Positions 45,696 to 53,837 of a stretch of 64,000 nucleotides of DNA are shown here, piece after piece. The DNA is taken from NCBI GenBank assembly GCA_959028445.1, contig CAUFRY010000006.1, forward strand, positions 16,652-80,651, written 5' to 3'. The translations under genes were made by a program, and so were the position numbers. Numbering within the stretch: position 1 is the stretch's first letter; every line of letters starts with the position of its first letter. Under the pieces are notes generated by a model. The model was not told the DNA's origin. It did not search any database and was given only the letters and a program-made list of their open reading frames with translations. The stretch comes from an uncultured Collinsella sp. (lineage in GTDB: Bacteria > Actinomycetota > Coriobacteriia > Coriobacteriales > Coriobacteriaceae).

Positions 45696-46757
45696 CTATT
45701 CAATCATGCCGCGCTCGAGCGTACCGAGCGCCGCGCGGGCGTCCCATGCTGCAATGCGCTTCTCGGTCTTCCACGTTTGGAAGAACCAACCGGCAGCCGG
45801 CGCAAACGAAGCCAGCTGGTTGGCGATAAACACGCGCTCGTAGGCATTGCGGCCCTCGGGCGTAACCGACGAGTTGGCAAAGATCGCCGCACCCGACCAT
45901 TCGCCCACCAGCACGGGGAACCCAGTCGAAATCGCTTCTTTAAGCTCGCGCTTGTTACGCGAAATCGCCGTCGTCAGCCCGCGGGGGCTCGTGATGTCGA
46001 GCGCATGCTCGTCGCGGTAATGGTACAGGTGAAGGTCCATGTAGACGTTCTTGTACTTGGCGCCGCGCATAAAATGCTTCCACTCGCTGGGATGCCCCGA
46101 AGACGAAAAGACGACGATCTTATCCTCGGGCATATACGAACGGACGAGCTCGTAGGCATCGCGATAGAAATTGCGCAGGTAGTGAGCCGGAATGCCATCC
46201 GTCATGGCAAAGAGGCTCTTGCGAACGCTCATCTGCGGCGTATCCAGCAGCTCAATGCCCAGCAGGCTCTCGGCCTCGCCGTAACGCTCGGCCAAGCGCT
46301 CGAGCACGTCGAGTGCGACATGTCGGCCGTTAGTGGACGAATGCCACTCGGCAACAGCCTCCGGCGTGGCGGGCGAATCGTTGGAATCGCCCTGGCCACC
46401 GGGCACAGTCGCCAGGTCAAGCAGCACGCGAATGTTGTACTTGGCAGCCCACTCAATCGCGCGGTCGATGTAATCGACAACCGAGATGTAGGAGGCATCG
46501 GACTCCTGTGAGCCAAAGGCATACCAGGGCACCGGCAGGCGCACGGCGTTGAGGCCGATCTGCGCCATGCGACGGAAATCATCCTCGCTCACAAACGTCT
46601 CGTAATGACGGCGCATGCGCTCGTTATAGGCGGCGGTGCCCATGGCCTCCTGCAGCTCGGCCGCGTTGGATGCACCGGTCGCCGCATATAGCGACGGGGT
46701 CACCCAAGGCTCGGGAATAAACCAGCCAGAGAGATTAACGCCGAGTATCCTCTCCAT
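45696..46757 (-). CDS. GH5-like (exo-beta-glucanase type) protein with an altered active site
   Basis: The 353-residue protein has the fold marks of glycoside hydrolase family 5 exo-beta-1,3-glucanases. LGVNLSGWFIPEPWVTPSLY is the N-terminal signature (normally GVNLGGWLVLEPWITPS); then come AVRLPVPWYAF, DLHLYHYRD (His243 and Tyr245) and FPVLVGEWSGA (nucleophile Glu286). The acid/base motif, normally LLNEP, reads LLDTP at residues 171-174, so the catalytic Glu is replaced by Thr. The His expected in the DLHGAPG segment is Ala116 (DLATVPG). It has no signal peptide, so it acts inside the cell if at all. GAAGGGGG precedes the ATG at 46757. It may be a non-catalytic carbohydrate-binding protein, or an enzyme with another acid. 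Confidence 0.82.
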   Translation of the reverse strand: MERILGVNLSGWFIPEPWVTPSLYAATGASNAAELQEAMGTAAYNERMRRHYETFVSEDDFRRMAQIGLNAVRLPVPWYAFGSQESDASYISVVDYIDRAIEWAAKYNIRVLLDLATVPGGQGDSNDSPATPEAVAEWHSSTNGRHVALDVLERLAERYGEAESLLGIELLDTPQMSVRKSLFAMTDGIPAHYLRNFYRDAYELVRSYMPEDKIVVFSSSGHPSEWKHFMRGAKYKNVYMDLHLYHYRDEHALDITSPRGLTTAISRNKRELKEAISTGFPVLVGEWSGAAIFANSSVTPEGRNAYERVFIANQLASFAPAAGWFFQTWKTEKRIAAWDARAALGTLERGMIE

Positions 46758-47002
46758 CACTGCCCCCTTCGGATCATGCAGGTCGAACCCGCATCGTATT
46801 GCGTAGGATAAGTATCTTTTTGAGTATACCCGCGTGTGCGGACAGGCGACCGAACGGTCTGTAAAGTGACGCGAAAGTGGGAGGAATATCTGGGCGGGCC
46901 CGAGATGGCGCGCCGAGATGTACATATGCGCCGGAAGTAGGCGGCCGGAAAGCGCATCCCGTTTTTCGCAAAAGACTGGGATGCATTTTCCGCGGGTCCA
47001 CA
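46758..47002. other. Upstream region of the GH5-like gene
   Basis: No gene is supported in the minus-strand frame that extends the GH5-like gene through here. The region should hold the promoter of the GH5-like gene and rsmI; TATACTCAAAA-like sequence lies near 46820-46830 on the minus strand, but I am not certain of it. Confidence 0.35.
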
Positions 47003-47033
47003 TAAAAGAAAAGGACCCCTTTGCAGAGGTCCT
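47003..47033 (-). terminator. Terminator of tRNA-Phe
   Basis: Minus strand AGGACC-TCTGCAAAGG-GGTCCT followed by TTTCTTTT, 13 bases after the tRNA. Confidence 0.8.
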
Positions 47034-47046
47034 AGTCAATTCAAGG

Positions 47047-47119
<73 letters not shown>

Positions 47120-47151
47120 ATTTGAGGTGTGCCTTGTTTCAAGGCTTGATT

Positions 47152-47179
47152 AGTATAACCAAGGACGCGTTCCGGTCAA
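47152..47179 (-). promoter_or_regulatory. Promoter of tRNA-Phe
   Basis: Minus strand TTGACC (47174-47179), 16-base spacer, TATACT (47152-47157), a near-consensus sigma-A type promoter about 32 bases before the tRNA. Confidence 0.78.
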
Positions 47180-47242
47180 CCGAGAATTTTAAAAAAGTTT
47201 TTGAGCACAGCCTCGGTTCTATAAATCGGCACGTCAGAGACA

Positions 47243-47530
47243 TCAGCCGGCAGCAAGAAGTTTTTCGCTCAGAGCCGCACGGGCAAACTCACTTGGCGTC
47301 ATCCCCTCGGCAGCCGCCCGTCGACGAATGGCCTCCTTCATTCCCAGAGGAATCTTGACCGACAGCGTTGCCGTCCCCTCACCTGAGAGCGGGGGCCGTC
47401 CATGCACGATCCCACCAACGGTGCGTTCGCCATCCGGAAACTCTCCGCGCTCGTACGACTCGCACCACGCGTCAATCATTTCATCCGTTACAACCTGACC
47501 ATTAGCGGCCGTATACGTCTTGCTCATCAT
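47243..47530 (-). CDS. Ribbon-helix-helix antitoxin-like protein
   Basis: This 95-residue protein ends with TATLSVKIPLGMKEAIRRRAAAEGMTPSEFARAALSEKLLAAG, a clear ribbon-helix-helix (MetJ/Arc, CopG-like) DNA-binding unit. The N-terminal half (YTAANGQVVTDEMIDAWCESYERGEFPDGERTVGGIVHGRPPLSGEG) is the kind of toxin-contact region seen in such antitoxins. It starts at ATGATG overlapping the stop of the upstream gene by four bases, with AGAGGGG upstream. The likely role is to neutralise the partner protein and repress the operon. The order, toxin first and antitoxin second, is the reverse of the common one. Confidence 0.78.
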   Translation of the reverse strand: MMSKTYTAANGQVVTDEMIDAWCESYERGEFPDGERTVGGIVHGRPPLSGEGTATLSVKIPLGMKEAIRRRAAAEGMTPSEFARAALSEKLLAAG

Positions 47531-47793
47531 CGACCCCTCTGCCGAGCTCGCTCGATCTCTTGCCAGAATTTCTTCTGAACCGGAGACAGGGCATGAATAA
47601 TGAGCCATCCACGAATTAGTTCGACCGCAACAAGTTCCACACTTCGACCATCTGGAAGCCATCCAATGGCAAGCCATCTCGGCGGCTCGTCCTCCGACTC
47701 GCGGCGAATGCACTCAGTAACCGCGAACCAGGCACCTAGTACCTGCTTTTCCGTCAGGTGCTTTTTAGCGTTGGGATGGATCTCAACATCCAT
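47527..47793 (-). CDS. Small partner of the RHH protein, putative type II toxin
   Basis: The 88-residue protein (MDVEIHPNAKKHLTEKQVLG, then RRESEDEPPRWLAIGWLPDGRSVELVAVELIRGWLIIHALSPVQKKFWQEIERARQ) has the helix-then-strand layout and the length of BrnT-type or similar RNase toxins, but I cannot match signature residues with confidence. Because it overlaps the RHH gene by four bases, the two are surely co-translated. The alternative is a regulator partner without toxin activity. A longer upstream frame exists but lacks a ribosome site. Confidence 0.6.
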   Translation of the reverse strand: MDVEIHPNAKKHLTEKQVLGAWFAVTECIRRESEDEPPRWLAIGWLPDGRSVELVAVELIRGWLIIHALSPVQKKFWQEIERARQRGR

Positions 47794-47852
47794 GCATCTT
47801 CTCCTCCATCTTACCCAATTTCGTATGACGAAAGTCCGCTGTCGCCAATCTC

Positions 47853-48212
47853 TTACGCCGGCACTTGTTGGAGGGCGGGAGGTGTAGCGAGGATTGAAGG
47901 GCGTTCCAATACCGCCCAGGCGCCGGGGCAGGAGCACATACACCAGGGACATACGTTTTCGTAGCGCGCGAGGATATTGCCGCGTGCATCGATGAAGGCG
48001 ATGTCGATGGGATAGGCCATAAAACACGTATGGACCGAAGAGCAGCGTGGAAACGCCATGACGAGCGGCAGGCCGTTGGCGGCAACCGGACGCCGTCCCA
48101 GCATGCCGCGCAGGCGCACGGCAAACGACTCCGCCACCACAAACTCGGCCGGCGTCCAACCCAGCCTGTTGAGTGCCCGCGCGTAAGCGATGTAGGACGA
48201 GACCGCGGTCAC
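47853..48212 (-). CDS. DUF192-family protein at the end of the Tad operon
   Basis: The 119-residue protein matches DUF192: FAVRLRGMLGRRPVAANGLPLVMAFPRCSSVHTCFMAYPIDIAFIDARGNILARYENVCPW, with the typical R..GML start and the M.YPIDI.FID.RG.I core. It adds a Cys-rich CPWCMCSCPG stretch. The GTG start overlaps the stop of the last pilin gene (GTGA), so it belongs to the pilus operon. DUF192 genes are recurrent neighbours of Tad loci in actinobacteria, but their function is not established. No signal peptide is visible. Confidence 0.83.
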   Translation of the reverse strand: MTAVSSYIAYARALNRLGWTPAEFVVAESFAVRLRGMLGRRPVAANGLPLVMAFPRCSSVHTCFMAYPIDIAFIDARGNILARYENVCPWCMCSCPGAWAVLERPSILATPPALQQVPA

Positions 48213-48685
48213 ATGACCACCCCCGGACGCCACGGATCGACCGTCACCGCGCGCTCGTGCGACAACGTTGTCGGCGCCCCCAGCGGAACGCCAGCGATGC
48301 TGAGAGAAGTCGGCCACGGCTCATAGTGCATGGTGCAGGTGTAGGTCCTAAACGTACCGGATAGGGAGAGCAGGCCACCATCCGATGCCTCCGCGCCTTG
48401 CTCGCTCGACACTTCGATCTGCAAGTCATAGCCTTCCATGGCATTCAGAATTTGAGTCTGAACCGTCGCCGAGGCATCGGCAGAGCTCTCGTCACCCTCC
48501 CCGCCCGGCGCCACAGCGTGCGCCAGCACGATGTCGGGCACCACGCGGTCGAAGCGCGCGACAGCGCTGGCAAAGATCATGACGTTGTACACGGTGAGTG
48601 CCAGCACCAGCAAAACGGGCGTAACCACTGCCATCTCAACCGTCGCTTGGGCGCGCTCCTCGCGCAGACGCATGCGGATACTCAT
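48209..48685 (-). CDS. TadE-like pseudopilin (distal copy)
   Basis: The 158-residue protein starts MRLREERAQATVEMAVVTPVLLVLALTVYNVMIFASA, a type IV-pilin-like N-terminus (RAQATVE, then a single hydrophobic helix), followed by an outside domain (SSEQGAEASDGGLLSLSGTFRTYTCTMHYEP). This is the TadE family, minor pseudopilins of the Tad pilus. Its ATG overlaps the end of the TadG-like gene by one base. It is one of four pilin-type proteins in the operon that share the A-Q-x-T-x-E cleavage-site pattern. Confidence 0.82.
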   Translation of the reverse strand: MSIRMRLREERAQATVEMAVVTPVLLVLALTVYNVMIFASAVARFDRVVPDIVLAHAVAPGGEGDESSADASATVQTQILNAMEGYDLQIEVSSEQGAEASDGGLLSLSGTFRTYTCTMHYEPWPTSLSIAGVPLGAPTTLSHERAVTVDPWRPGVVM

Positions 48686-50838
48686 TACGACCCACCGCCC
48701 AGAGCGCCAACCAGCGTGGCGACATCGACGGTGAGCGGGATGGAGCCACCGCCGGGCAGAGGAATCTCCGCAAGTGTGAACACCGTACCGCTAATGGTGC
48801 GTTCGACTTGATATTCCAACGCCTCGCAAAGCGCCTTGGGATCGGTCACGCCCAACGGAATACTTCGCAGTTTGTCTTGCGTTTGAGAGAGACCCGCAAT
48901 GTCAGACCCCGGACTCTTAATGACGTTGGCGGAATCGGTCAGCACCGGCTTTCGCAGGCGCAAGTCGCACGGTTCCAAACCTAGCGCCGCCACGGACGCC
49001 GAAACGGTATCGCCGAGCCACGATGCAATGGAGCCCAACGCACCGCCGCCCCCTCCTAGGTCTTTAATCATCTCGTCCATAAGTTCGTCGGCCGAACCTT
49101 GGATGTCTCCGTATCCCACGAGTAGCCGTCCCCAAACATCCATGACGCCGTCGAGCACGCCGGCAACGCCGCCCGAGCGTTCCTTCAATGTCGAGAAAAA
49201 TCGCGAAAGCACGTTGTTTTGCGCCGTCGCCTCATCGGGGGCCAGCACCGCGGCAGAGATAGCACCGCGATCGCCAAGCCTGACTGCCGCGTTAAACGAG
49301 GAGTTAAGTTGATCGGGGCTGGTAATGTCACCCGAAACTGCAAAGGCGACCACGCCGTTACGGCCAGGTGGGGCGATACGCGGGCGCTCGCCGGAAAGCG
49401 CTTTAATGGCCTGGTCAAACGCATTGCCCGCACGGTCGGCCTCATCCTCGGTCTGACGCTCAAGTTCGAGTTCTTTGTTGCGGCATTCGACGTAGTCTTC
49501 CAGAGCCTCTTTGAACTTATCGAAGTGGTACTCGAAGCCCCTTTCGACAGAAGTCGTTGCAATCGCAACGTACCCTAAAGACGACACACCGAAATGGCAT
49601 TCGCTACACGTTTCGTGACCGTCGAAATCTGCGACGGATGCCAGCCCACCTGGCTTTCCTTTTTTGTAATTTGGACAGTCAGTCCCATAATGCAAATAGG
49701 TAACTTTATCTACTTCACTCGTGGGCCAACACGCATCGGTATAGAGTTCAGTCGCCCGCGCCTCATCTGGATTTCGCGGAAGGAAAGGGATGTGGGCGGA
49801 AACTTTGCCGTCCTTTTCAGTTATATATGCCCGCTCGACTTCTTCGCTCGCATAAGCGAAGAACACCTTTCGTGCAGCAGAATCTGCCTGTTTTTCCGGA
49901 CCCTCGCCAAGCGGTTTCTCATTTGCCAGGCGCTGGCGATAGTAGGCCTTCGCGCGATCGAGCGCCACTTGCGGTTCCCACGTAACGCTCGAAGCGTAAT
50001 GCGGATTTTGAGCACCAGAGAGATCCGTCAGGCTTTTCGCACGCTCCCACATGCAAGAACAGCTGCTAACCGAGCCCTTGTCAGACCCACCACAATCCGC
50101 CAGCCAGGCGCGCTCCTTTGCCTTCGCCGTCTCCTCCGAGGCCTTCCGCAGCTCCTCGGCCGCACGCTCTAAATCATCTGATGTGTCTTTAATGGTATCG
50201 GTCGAGATCTCTGACCCTTTGAGCGCAGCGAAGTCCGACTCGGATGTCCTGGGCACGGCAAGCGCCGTACCGGTATAGGTCACACTATCGGTATCCTGCG
50301 CCGACACCGCCTGCGTGGCACGCGCGGCGACCAGATACGGCAAAGCCGTCTCGATCTTCTGCAGGCCCTCAGACGCGCTCTTGGCAAATTTGTTGCGCGT
50401 TTTAATAATCTCAATTCCAGTGTCGACCATATTGCCGGCAACCGGCTCGGCACCCGGAATGAGGATGGCAACCAAGCCGGTGCCGATCGTGGCAAAGCCC
50501 GCTAGTCCCAAGCTCAAGATGCTCGCATCCACCACCGTGGCTGCCGTGTGATAGGACGACACCACGTTGGCGCCCGCCAGAGCGCCACTATCGGCAGCCA
50601 CCTGGGTGTCCCCCGCACGCGACATGCTCCATATCGCCGCGGTCGAGGAAAACAACAGCGTGAGCACTACCAAGATGACTACCGCAGAGGAAAGCGTGGT
50701 GTAGGCACCGTCTTCGATAAACAGGTCGATACCGGCTCGACCCATAAAGCCGCCTCGCTTGCGATGGCAGCTCGGACGGCGCGTCAAAACGCGTCTAGAC
50801 CAGAAACGCTTAATCCCATGCAGCAATCCACGAATCAT
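48685..50838 (-). CDS. Large TadG-like pilus-associated protein
   Basis: The 717-residue protein has one membrane segment near the N-terminus (DGAYTTLSSAVVILVVLTLLFSSTAAIWSMSRAGDTQVAADSGALAGANVV), the TadG/RsaA-like Flp-pilus start in which AADSGALAGAN is typical, then a long outside part. The outside part contains charged helical segments (DDLERAAEELRKASEETAKAKERAW) and Cys-rich stretches (CGGSDKGSVSSCSCMW; HETCSECHFG), suggesting disulphides or metal binding. GGAGGGAG precedes the ATG at 50838. It overlaps the upstream tadE-like gene by 29 bases. The exact role is unknown; a large minor pilin or tip adhesin is a guess. Confidence 0.75.
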   Translation of the reverse strand: MIRGLLHGIKRFWSRRVLTRRPSCHRKRGGFMGRAGIDLFIEDGAYTTLSSAVVILVVLTLLFSSTAAIWSMSRAGDTQVAADSGALAGANVVSSYHTAATVVDASILSLGLAGFATIGTGLVAILIPGAEPVAGNMVDTGIEIIKTRNKFAKSASEGLQKIETALPYLVAARATQAVSAQDTDSVTYTGTALAVPRTSESDFAALKGSEISTDTIKDTSDDLERAAEELRKASEETAKAKERAWLADCGGSDKGSVSSCSCMWERAKSLTDLSGAQNPHYASSVTWEPQVALDRAKAYYRQRLANEKPLGEGPEKQADSAARKVFFAYASEEVERAYITEKDGKVSAHIPFLPRNPDEARATELYTDACWPTSEVDKVTYLHYGTDCPNYKKGKPGGLASVADFDGHETCSECHFGVSSLGYVAIATTSVERGFEYHFDKFKEALEDYVECRNKELELERQTEDEADRAGNAFDQAIKALSGERPRIAPPGRNGVVAFAVSGDITSPDQLNSSFNAAVRLGDRGAISAAVLAPDEATAQNNVLSRFFSTLKERSGGVAGVLDGVMDVWGRLLVGYGDIQGSADELMDEMIKDLGGGGGALGSIASWLGDTVSASVAALGLEPCDLRLRKPVLTDSANVIKSPGSDIAGLSQTQDKLRSIPLGVTDPKALCEALEYQVERTISGTVFTLAEIPLPGGGSIPLTVDVATLVGALGGGS

Positions 50839-51346
50839 AATCTCCCTCCAGCCATTCGGGACGTGATTGATACGAGACATCGACCTTGAGCTCAACGTAG
50901 CCGCCCTCGGCGGTACCACCCATAGCCTGCGCAAACGCACCGATCACAGGCAACGGCTTGACCTCGCCGGAAACGGACACGGACGAGACGCCACCCGCAT
51001 CGGCCCGACCAAGCTCGATATCCCACGACAACGGCCCGCCGGCATGAAAGATCGAAACGTTGGGCACTGCGGCAAGCCGGCGGCGGGTGAACTCCTTAAG
51101 ATCGTCGTCCTCCGCCGTCGTCGTGGTCATGAGCCGCGCGGTCTCGGCGGCGGCAGACTCCATGACCGCGCGCGTATAGAGCAGGCACACCGGTTGCAGT
51201 GCGAGAAGGATGAGCGTCAGAAACGTCGGCAGCAAAAAAGCGGCCTCGACCGTAGACTGCGCCCGGTCCTCGCGCGCGATATCAATACAACGCGATGTCC
51301 TTAGCGCCCGCAGCGGCGTCGATAACCGACGTCGAGGCAACGCCAT
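50810..51346 (-). CDS. TadE-like pseudopilin (proximal copy)
   Basis: The protein has about 178 residues with EDRAQSTVEAAFLLPTFLTLILLALQPVCLLYTRAVM as its pilin-type helix, followed by an outside domain ending in YVELKVDVSYQSRPEW. The start is uncertain: the ATG at 51346 overlaps the previous gene by 65 bases and adds a basic leader, while a non-standard ATT near 51276 would give a usual short leader. TadE proteins are minor pseudopilins processed by the prepilin peptidase. Confidence 0.78.
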   Translation of the reverse strand: MALPRRRLSTPLRALRTSRCIDIAREDRAQSTVEAAFLLPTFLTLILLALQPVCLLYTRAVMESAAAETARLMTTTTAEDDDLKEFTRRRLAAVPNVSIFHAGGPLSWDIELGRADAGGVSSVSVSGEVKPLPVIGAFAQAMGGTAEGGYVELKVDVSYQSRPEWLEGDYDSWIAAWD

Positions 51347-51500
51347 GGGATGCCGCCCGCTCAACCAGCGCCGCCAAGTGCCCATCGGTGCCAGCACGCC
51401 AAAGCCCCGCAATCGCCAGCACGATCGATAACAGCGCCACCGTGACGATGGCGTATTCGACCGTCGCCTGGGCAGATTCCTCGCGCAGGACGTCATGCAT
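51282..51500 (-). CDS. Small pilin-like protein (72 residues)
   Basis: This protein has REESAQATVEYAIVTVALLSIVLAIAGLW, a pilin-type N-terminus with Glu at +5 of the presumed site, then a short amphipathic tail (HLAALVERAASHGVASTSVIDAAAGAKDIALY). A second Flp-like or DUF4244-like pilin is the best description. AAAGGAGG stands before the ATG. It follows the 187-residue gene by one base. Confidence 0.78.
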   Translation of the reverse strand: MHDVLREESAQATVEYAIVTVALLSIVLAIAGLWRAGTDGHLAALVERAASHGVASTSVIDAAAGAKDIALY

Positions 51501-51501
51501 T

Positions 51502-52065
51502 TCACGACCCCTCCTTTGAGCTTATTGTTTGCGGGGCCAGGCGCACCGCGCGCAGACGACACGAAGCATCGCCAGTATCCGCGGCAACCGTCACCATATC
51601 GACCCAGCCGCGCCCATCGCGCACAATGGCGCCCCATACGTTACCCTTAATATCGAGATAGCCGCTCAGGGCGAGCTGGGCCGTTGGCACCTCGCGGTAG
51701 GCGCGTAACATATCCGCCGCTGCCTCGGTCATCGGTCGGTCCTCGGACCATGCAAGCCGGACCGCAATCGCGTTGTCCTCAGGCGAATCCGTCGCAGTGC
51801 CAGACCGCTTGTCGAGCATCCGCAGAAAGGTTTGCGCCGTGACAGCGACATCCGAATCGTCCGCATCTCGCATCTCATCTTTTTGAGACGCCACCGCCGA
51901 ATCTGAGCCCGAATCGAAGGCGGCCCCAGGACGCTGCTGCCGCGCGGCGTTTAGCCCCCAAACCGCCACTGCCACCGCCACAACCACACAGGCAAACACC
52001 AGCAGTGCGCCGGCAGGCCGCCTACCCTCTACAGGCTGTTGATGCCCTCGCTGATAGCGTTCCAT
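51502..52065 (-). CDS. Membrane-anchored protein of unknown function in the Tad operon
   Basis: This 187-residue protein has one N-terminal membrane helix (PAGALLVFACVVVAVAVAVWGL) and an outside domain (FLRMLDKRSGT, VRLAWSEDRPMTEAAADMLRAY, LSGYLDIKGNVWGAIVRDGRGWVDMVTV). I do not recognise a family. Its ATG lies inside the flp gene, overlapping by 37 bases, so it depends on flp translation. Its place between pilin genes suggests a pilus-assembly or periplasm-side accessory role. Confidence 0.7.
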   Translation of the reverse strand: MERYQRGHQQPVEGRRPAGALLVFACVVVAVAVAVWGLNAARQQRPGAAFDSGSDSAVASQKDEMRDADDSDVAVTAQTFLRMLDKRSGTATDSPEDNAIAVRLAWSEDRPMTEAAADMLRAYREVPTAQLALSGYLDIKGNVWGAIVRDGRGWVDMVTVAADTGDASCRLRAVRLAPQTISSKEGS

Positions 52066-52262
52066 AGATCTTGGACCTTGCCCTTAAATGCGACAATGGC
52101 AATGATGGCGATCACCACGAGCACGCCGACCAAGATGGCGTATTCGGTGGTGCCCTGCGCACTCTCCTCCTGCAGTAGCTCCCCGGCATGCTGGCGAGCG
52201 CGAATTGACTGGCAAACAGCCCAGCTCCAGACCTTGCCAGCAACGTCAGTCATCGTGTTCAT
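52029..52262 (-). CDS. flp: Flp-type major pilin
   Basis: The 77-residue protein has a 33-residue leader (longer than typical) and then ESAQGTTEYAILVGVLVVIAIIAIVAFKGKVQDLWNAISEGINSL, which matches Flp pilins with the EY pair after the cleavage site and a hydrophobic helix followed by a short tail. Flp subunits polymerise into the Tad pilus. GGGAGG lies before the ATG at 52262. It follows tadC by 10 bases. Confidence 0.86.
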   Translation of the reverse strand: MNTMTDVAGKVWSWAVCQSIRARQHAGELLQEESAQGTTEYAILVGVLVVIAIIAIVAFKGKVQDLWNAISEGINSL

Positions 52263-52272
52263 GTATTCCTCC

Positions 52273-52914
52273 CTACATCATCCCGCCTGCTCCCAACAGC
52301 GGGCCCAATATGGACAGAAGCAACGCCGGCAAGATGAGCGTGCCGGTGGGAATCAGCAGCTTGACGGGCGCACGCTCGATCTCGCGCTCGACCGCGGCGC
52401 GATGAGCCGCACGGATCTCGCGACTTTGAGCGGCCAGTGTCTCGGCAAGTGGGGCACCCAGAGCGAGCGCCTGCCCCACCGTGATGGCAAAGGTCTCGAG
52501 CGCTCGCACGTCCAGGTCGCGTGCGGCGGCCAACAGCTCGTCCTCACGCGTGCCCACGCCCACCTGCCACGCCATGCAGGCCCGCTCAAGTCGAAGAGCC
52601 AGCACTGACCGGCGGTTGGCGCAGAAAATCTCAAGCGCCGCATCAAACGAAAGACCGGCCGAAAGACCCAAGCGCACAACATCGATCATCTCGGACACTT
52701 CGCCGAGCGATACTCGCGCCGGGCCGCCCGCTCCAACCGCGCCCTTCATTCGCGCGGCCAGAGCATCGACCACCGAGCGACCCGCGGCAGCGACCAGCAC
52801 CGCCTCGCGCTTGCAGGCCTCTGCGATCTTGCGTGCATCCGCCCGATCCAAACCCGTTGCGACAAATACACTCAGAGCGCACAGGCAAGCCGCAACTGCA
52901 ACCGGGGCGCTCAT
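52273..52914 (-). CDS. tadC: TadC, Tad pilus inner-membrane platform protein
   Basis: TadC and TadB form the membrane platform on which the motor TadA acts. The 213-residue protein has an N-terminal helix, the GspF-like domain (EVSEMIDVVRLGLSAGLSFDAALEIFCANRRSVLALRLE, VRALETFAITVGQALALGAPLAETLAAQSREIRAAHRAAVEREIERAPVKLLIPTGTLILPALLLSILGPLL) with the typical KL.IP....LP end. The ATG at 52914 overlaps the tadB stop by four bases (ATGA). Confidence 0.9.
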   Translation of the reverse strand: MSAPVAVAACLCALSVFVATGLDRADARKIAEACKREAVLVAAAGRSVVDALAARMKGAVGAGGPARVSLGEVSEMIDVVRLGLSAGLSFDAALEIFCANRRSVLALRLERACMAWQVGVGTREDELLAAARDLDVRALETFAITVGQALALGAPLAETLAAQSREIRAAHRAAVEREIERAPVKLLIPTGTLILPALLLSILGPLLGAGGMM

Positions 52915-53837
52915 AGCTCCACCCGCATAATGCGCCGGATAACCAGCAGGGCAACGGCGTTGAGGGCAAGACCCAGCACCACAGCGCCCGCGCCGGCAGG
53001 CATCGCAAGACCGCGACGAAAATCTGCCGAAAGCAGCGCCAACACCGCGCACATGCCCGCCGGCATCGCCGCGACCATATGCGCCGACATGCGAGCCTGC
53101 GACGTCTTGACATCCAGGCGGCGCTTGAGCTCAATGCGCTCCCCCACCATGCTCGACGCCTCGGACAGTAAGTCGGCAAGCGGAGCACCGGTGCGCTGAG
53201 ACACCTTAAGCGCCAAGGTCACAAGCGAAAGGCCGGGGGCGTCGATGCGCACGAGCAAGTCATCGAGCGCGTCGGTCGCCGAGATACCGCAATCGATCGC
53301 CGCCGCTACCCGCAAAAACTCGGTATGCACCGGTTCTTGCGCATGAGCGCCCACAAAGCGCATGCCCTGGGCCAGCGAATGTCCCGAGGCAAGCGACATG
53401 GAAAGTGCGGTAAACGCCTCGGGCATGGCCTCTTCTGCATCGTGTTGCTCGCGCCGGCTCTCAAAGCCATCCCGAGCGGCGCCAGCGGCAATCGGAGCAA
53501 CAAGTCCCAAGGCAAACCCGAGGGGCGATAACGACACCATCGTTAGCAAAACGCAGCAGACACCGCTCGATAGCAGCAGAAACGCCAAACGCCCCGAAGC
53601 ATCTTCGATCACGAGGCCAAGGCGACGCGCCGGAGCCAGCGATGCCCACGAACGGGCAATCTTTTTCAGCAGATCGTTTTCCACCAACTCACGCGGCAGC
53701 TTCTCTGCCACCGTCTCGAACGCCTGACGCGCCAGCTCCGCCGGCGGCACCTGCGGCACACGAGGTTCCGCCCCGCACGCCGTCGCGACAGAAAACCCTG
53801 CCAAACCCCCTACGACGAGGGGCACAGCGACCTCCAT
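52911..53837 (-). CDS. tadB: TadB, Tad pilus inner-membrane platform protein
   Basis: The 308-residue protein has an N-terminal helix, a cytoplasmic part, two membrane helices (FLLLSSGVCCVLLTMVSLSPLGFALGLVAPIAAGAA), the GspF domain (EAMPEAFTALSMSLASGHSLAQGMRFVGAHAQEPVHTEFLRVAAAIDCGISATDALDDLLVR, VSQRTGAPLADLLSEASSMVGERIELKRRLDVKTSQARMSAHMVAAMPAG) and a C-terminal helix pair. It overlaps tadA by 28 bases, with GAGGAGG before its ATG. Confidence 0.9.
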   Translation of the reverse strand: MEVAVPLVVGGLAGFSVATACGAEPRVPQVPPAELARQAFETVAEKLPRELVENDLLKKIARSWASLAPARRLGLVIEDASGRLAFLLLSSGVCCVLLTMVSLSPLGFALGLVAPIAAGAARDGFESRREQHDAEEAMPEAFTALSMSLASGHSLAQGMRFVGAHAQEPVHTEFLRVAAAIDCGISATDALDDLLVRIDAPGLSLVTLALKVSQRTGAPLADLLSEASSMVGERIELKRRLDVKTSQARMSAHMVAAMPAGMCAVLALLSADFRRGLAMPAGAGAVVLGLALNAVALLVIRRIMRVEL

